DNA from: an uncultured Rubritalea sp.
Lineage (GTDB): Bacteria; Verrucomicrobiota; Verrucomicrobiia; Verrucomicrobiales; Akkermansiaceae
Length of the DNA stretch: 8,810 nt
Assembly (NCBI GenBank): GCA_937951395.1
Contig: CALFBV010000166.1
Location: forward strand, 1-8,810
Reading direction: 5' to 3'
The position numbers were made by a program, and so were the translations under genes. Numbering within the stretch: position 1 is the first letter of the stretch; every line of letters begins with the position of its first letter. Positions 7,779-8,810 of this stretch are shown here, piece after piece. A model generated the notes under the pieces. The model was not told the DNA's origin and searched no databases. It saw only the letters and a list, made by a program, of their open reading frames with translations.

Positions 7779-7821
7779 TTTTTATAGTTTAATGGTTATG
7801 ATTTAGTGGTTGTCTTAATAT

Positions 7822-7833
7822 GAGTATTTACTC
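7822..7833. promoter_or_regulatory. Small inverted repeat upstream of the HMA-domain gene
   Basis: GAGTA and TACTC are separated by two bases, 44 bases before the ATG at 7778. Its position near the expected promoter makes an operator possible, but a 5-base dyad in AT-rich DNA can occur by chance. Confidence 0.2.
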
Positions 7834-7841
7834 TGAAACTT

Positions 7842-7873
7842 ATTCCTAAAAAAGCACATTTTTATTAGGGAAT
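7842..7873. promoter_or_regulatory. 32-base imperfect inverted repeat upstream of the HMA-domain gene
   Basis: On the plus strand ATTCCTAA pairs with TTAGGGAAT (one bulged base), and an inner AAAA faces TTTT around a GCACA centre. It lies about 63 bases before the ATG of the metal-binding protein. No T-run follows on the minus strand, so an operator or a leader stem-loop fits better than a terminator. The AT-rich inner part makes its strength uncertain. Confidence 0.35.
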
Positions 7874-8019
7874 ACAGAAATCGTCTTAATTCATTGTATT
7901 TTAAAGTTTTTGTGCGATCGATTTGTTCCGCCTACTAAATTAGGTTTCTTGACTTCGGTGGTCTAAAAACTAAATCCAATGCCCACATCATGAGGGGAAT
8001 TCCGTGCATAATTGTGGCG

Positions 8020-8040
8020 AAAAAAACAGTGAAGAACTGT
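8020..8040 (-). terminator. Short hairpin with T-run after dapF
   Basis: On the minus strand, ACAGT, a TCTTC loop and ACTGT form a 5-bp stem (8026-8040) followed by a run of T (8020-8025 and the last stem base). It starts three bases after the dapF stop codon. The stem is short and AT-rich, so termination may be partial, but position and T-run fit an intrinsic terminator. Confidence 0.55.
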
Positions 8041-8043
8041 GGT

Positions 8044-8810
8044 TTATATCAAAATATCACCTTCAAACACGAAGTCTGCAGGGCCGCACAGGGTCACATT
8101 CGTAAAGGTGTTTTCACCAGTTCTCTCGAAGCCTATTTCAAGCGTATCACCACCAGCGACATCTACTTTCACAGGTGATGGGGCATCTGTTAGAAGATTA
8201 TGGATGATAGCAGCTGCGCACATTCCAGTCCCGCAAGCCAAGGTTTCACCTTCTACTCCACGCTCGTAGGTGCGTATCTCGATGTGATCTGGTGCGAGGA
8301 CTTTGGCAAAATTTGCATTGGTTCCATTCGGTGAAAATCTCTCGTGGTAGCGGATGGCGGCTCCATTTTTAATAACGTCTAAATTCTCTAGATCATCTAC
8401 AAAGGCAACCGCATGCGGCACACCAGTATTGATGACATGTACATCTGCTCCTAGGTTCTCTATCTTGCAATCTGCGTTCATTTCTAGGTCAAACGGATCT
8501 GACATAGCGATGCGGACATTATCATCTAGTATCTCTGCAGTGAGCGTCCCAGCTATGGTTTCAAAGCTGACAGATTCTTTCTGCTCTTCTTCTAAATTAG
8601 CGGTGAACTTACCGAAACAGCGCGCGCCATTGCCGCACATCTCAGCTTCACCACCATCTGCATTGTAGTAGCGGAATTTATAATCCGCACCATGCTCTGC
8701 TGGTTCCACAGCGAGCAGTCCGTCAGCACCTACTCCACGATGACGATCACAGAGCGCTTCTATATCTGCCGTATCGAGCTTGATGCTGAGGTCGCGATTA
8801 TCGATGACAA
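8044..8810 (-). CDS. dapF: Diaminopimelate epimerase, N-terminus beyond window
   Basis: Cytoplasmic, PLP-independent racemase converting LL-diaminopimelate to meso-diaminopimelate for lysine and peptidoglycan synthesis. The frame is open to the right edge; 255 codons are visible and roughly the first 15-20 residues (the usual GNDF region) are missing. Visible in order: VIDNRD at the edge, LCDRHRGVGADGLL (visible residues 19-32), RYYNADGGEAEMCGNGARC with the first catalytic Cys (visible residue 58), NTGVPHAV, RYHERFSPNGTN (about 153-164), and ERGVEGETLACGTGMC with the second catalytic Cys (visible residue 192). Both halves of the two-base active site are intact. A GTG at 8709 could be read as a start, but it lies inside conserved DapF sequence and is not the true start. 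The gene ends in TAA, three bases before a short hairpin. No other lysine-pathway gene is in the window. Confidence 0.96.
   Translation of the reverse strand, partial: VIDNRDLSIKLDTADIEALCDRHRGVGADGLLAVEPAEHGADYKFRYYNADGGEAEMCGNGARCFGKFTANLEEEQKESVSFETIAGTLTAEILDDNVRIAMSDPFDLEMNADCKIENLGADVHVINTGVPHAVAFVDDLENLDVIKNGAAIRYHERFSPNGTNANFAKVLAPDHIEIRTYERGVEGETLACGTGMCAAAIIHNLLTDAPSPVKVDVAGGDTLEIGFERTGENTFTNVTLCGPADFVFEGDILI

Larger units (their letters stand above)
7779..8043. other. Intergenic region between dapF and the HMA-domain gene
   Basis: This 265-base AT-rich gap contains the dapF hairpin at its right end and two inverted repeats in its left half, each listed separately. It should hold the promoter of the HMA-domain gene, but I could not find well-spaced -35 and -10 hexamers. 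A 24-codon open frame on the minus strand (MHGIPLMMWALD...) begins at about 8008; it lacks a ribosome binding site and I do not call it a gene. Confidence 0.5.

Noticed and set aside
7360..7806. 148-codon plus-strand open frame with repeated SSHF units
   Set aside because: It is antisense to the HMA-domain gene; the repeats come from the 15-bp array, whose unit length keeps other frames open. The coding strand has a signal peptide and two recognisable domains.
7936..8010. 24-codon minus-strand open frame between dapF and the HMA-domain gene
   Set aside because: It is too short, has no ribosome binding site and shows no recognisable feature; it overlaps what is probably untranslated promoter DNA.
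8044..8709. dapF starting at the GTG at 8709
   Set aside because: The frame continues to the window edge and encodes conserved DapF sequence (LCDRHRGVGADGLL) upstream of that GTG, so the gene is cut by the window rather than starting there.

Overview
All six genes found here lie on the minus strand, so the reading order runs from the right edge to the left: dapF (5' end cut off by the window), a secreted cysteine-rich two-HMA-domain protein, valS, a membrane protein with a helix-hairpin-helix-like N-terminus and a zinc-ribbon-like C-terminus, and two adjacent, related PAS-PAS-PP2C (SpoIIE/RsbU-type) phosphatases, the second of which runs off the left edge. The plus-strand open frames are shadows of these genes. 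No rRNA, tRNA, insertion sequence, CRISPR array or phage gene is visible. The DNA is moderately AT-leaning, gaps are short, and Shine-Dalgarno sequences are mostly weak or absent. The style of the ValS and of the GHGVR-type phosphatases reminds me of Verrucomicrobiota; this is an impression from memory, not a tested assignment.

Right part (about 7020-8810): diaminopimelate epimerase ends at 8044 and is followed at once by a small hairpin with a T-run. After about 265 bases with no convincing gene, but with two inverted repeats, comes a small exported protein. It combines a signal peptide, a Cys-rich pentapeptide array and two heavy-metal-associated (HMA) domains. It ends in the best terminator of the window, a 9-bp GC-rich stem followed by eight T. 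This isolates the metal-binding gene as a single-gene unit.

Middle (4251-6923): a full-length valyl-tRNA synthetase with all class Ia signatures, the CP1 editing domain and the C-terminal coiled coil. Its start is best placed at the ATG at 6923; a further upstream TTG is possible but less likely.

Left part (1-4127): a 354-residue two-TM protein of unknown function is followed, 81 bases later, by two phosphatase genes separated by only 10 bases. The phosphatases share an order of two PAS domains, a coiled linker and a PP2C domain, and look like products of a tandem duplication with later divergence. By family precedent they would dephosphorylate an anti-anti-sigma (STAS) protein in a partner-switching pathway, with the PAS domains as sensors. 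No STAS protein, HATPase anti-sigma kinase or sigma factor lies in the window, so the target is unknown. The least described pieces are the metal-binding protein, whose HMA domains each carry an extra Cys-His pair, and the membrane protein upstream of the phosphatases.
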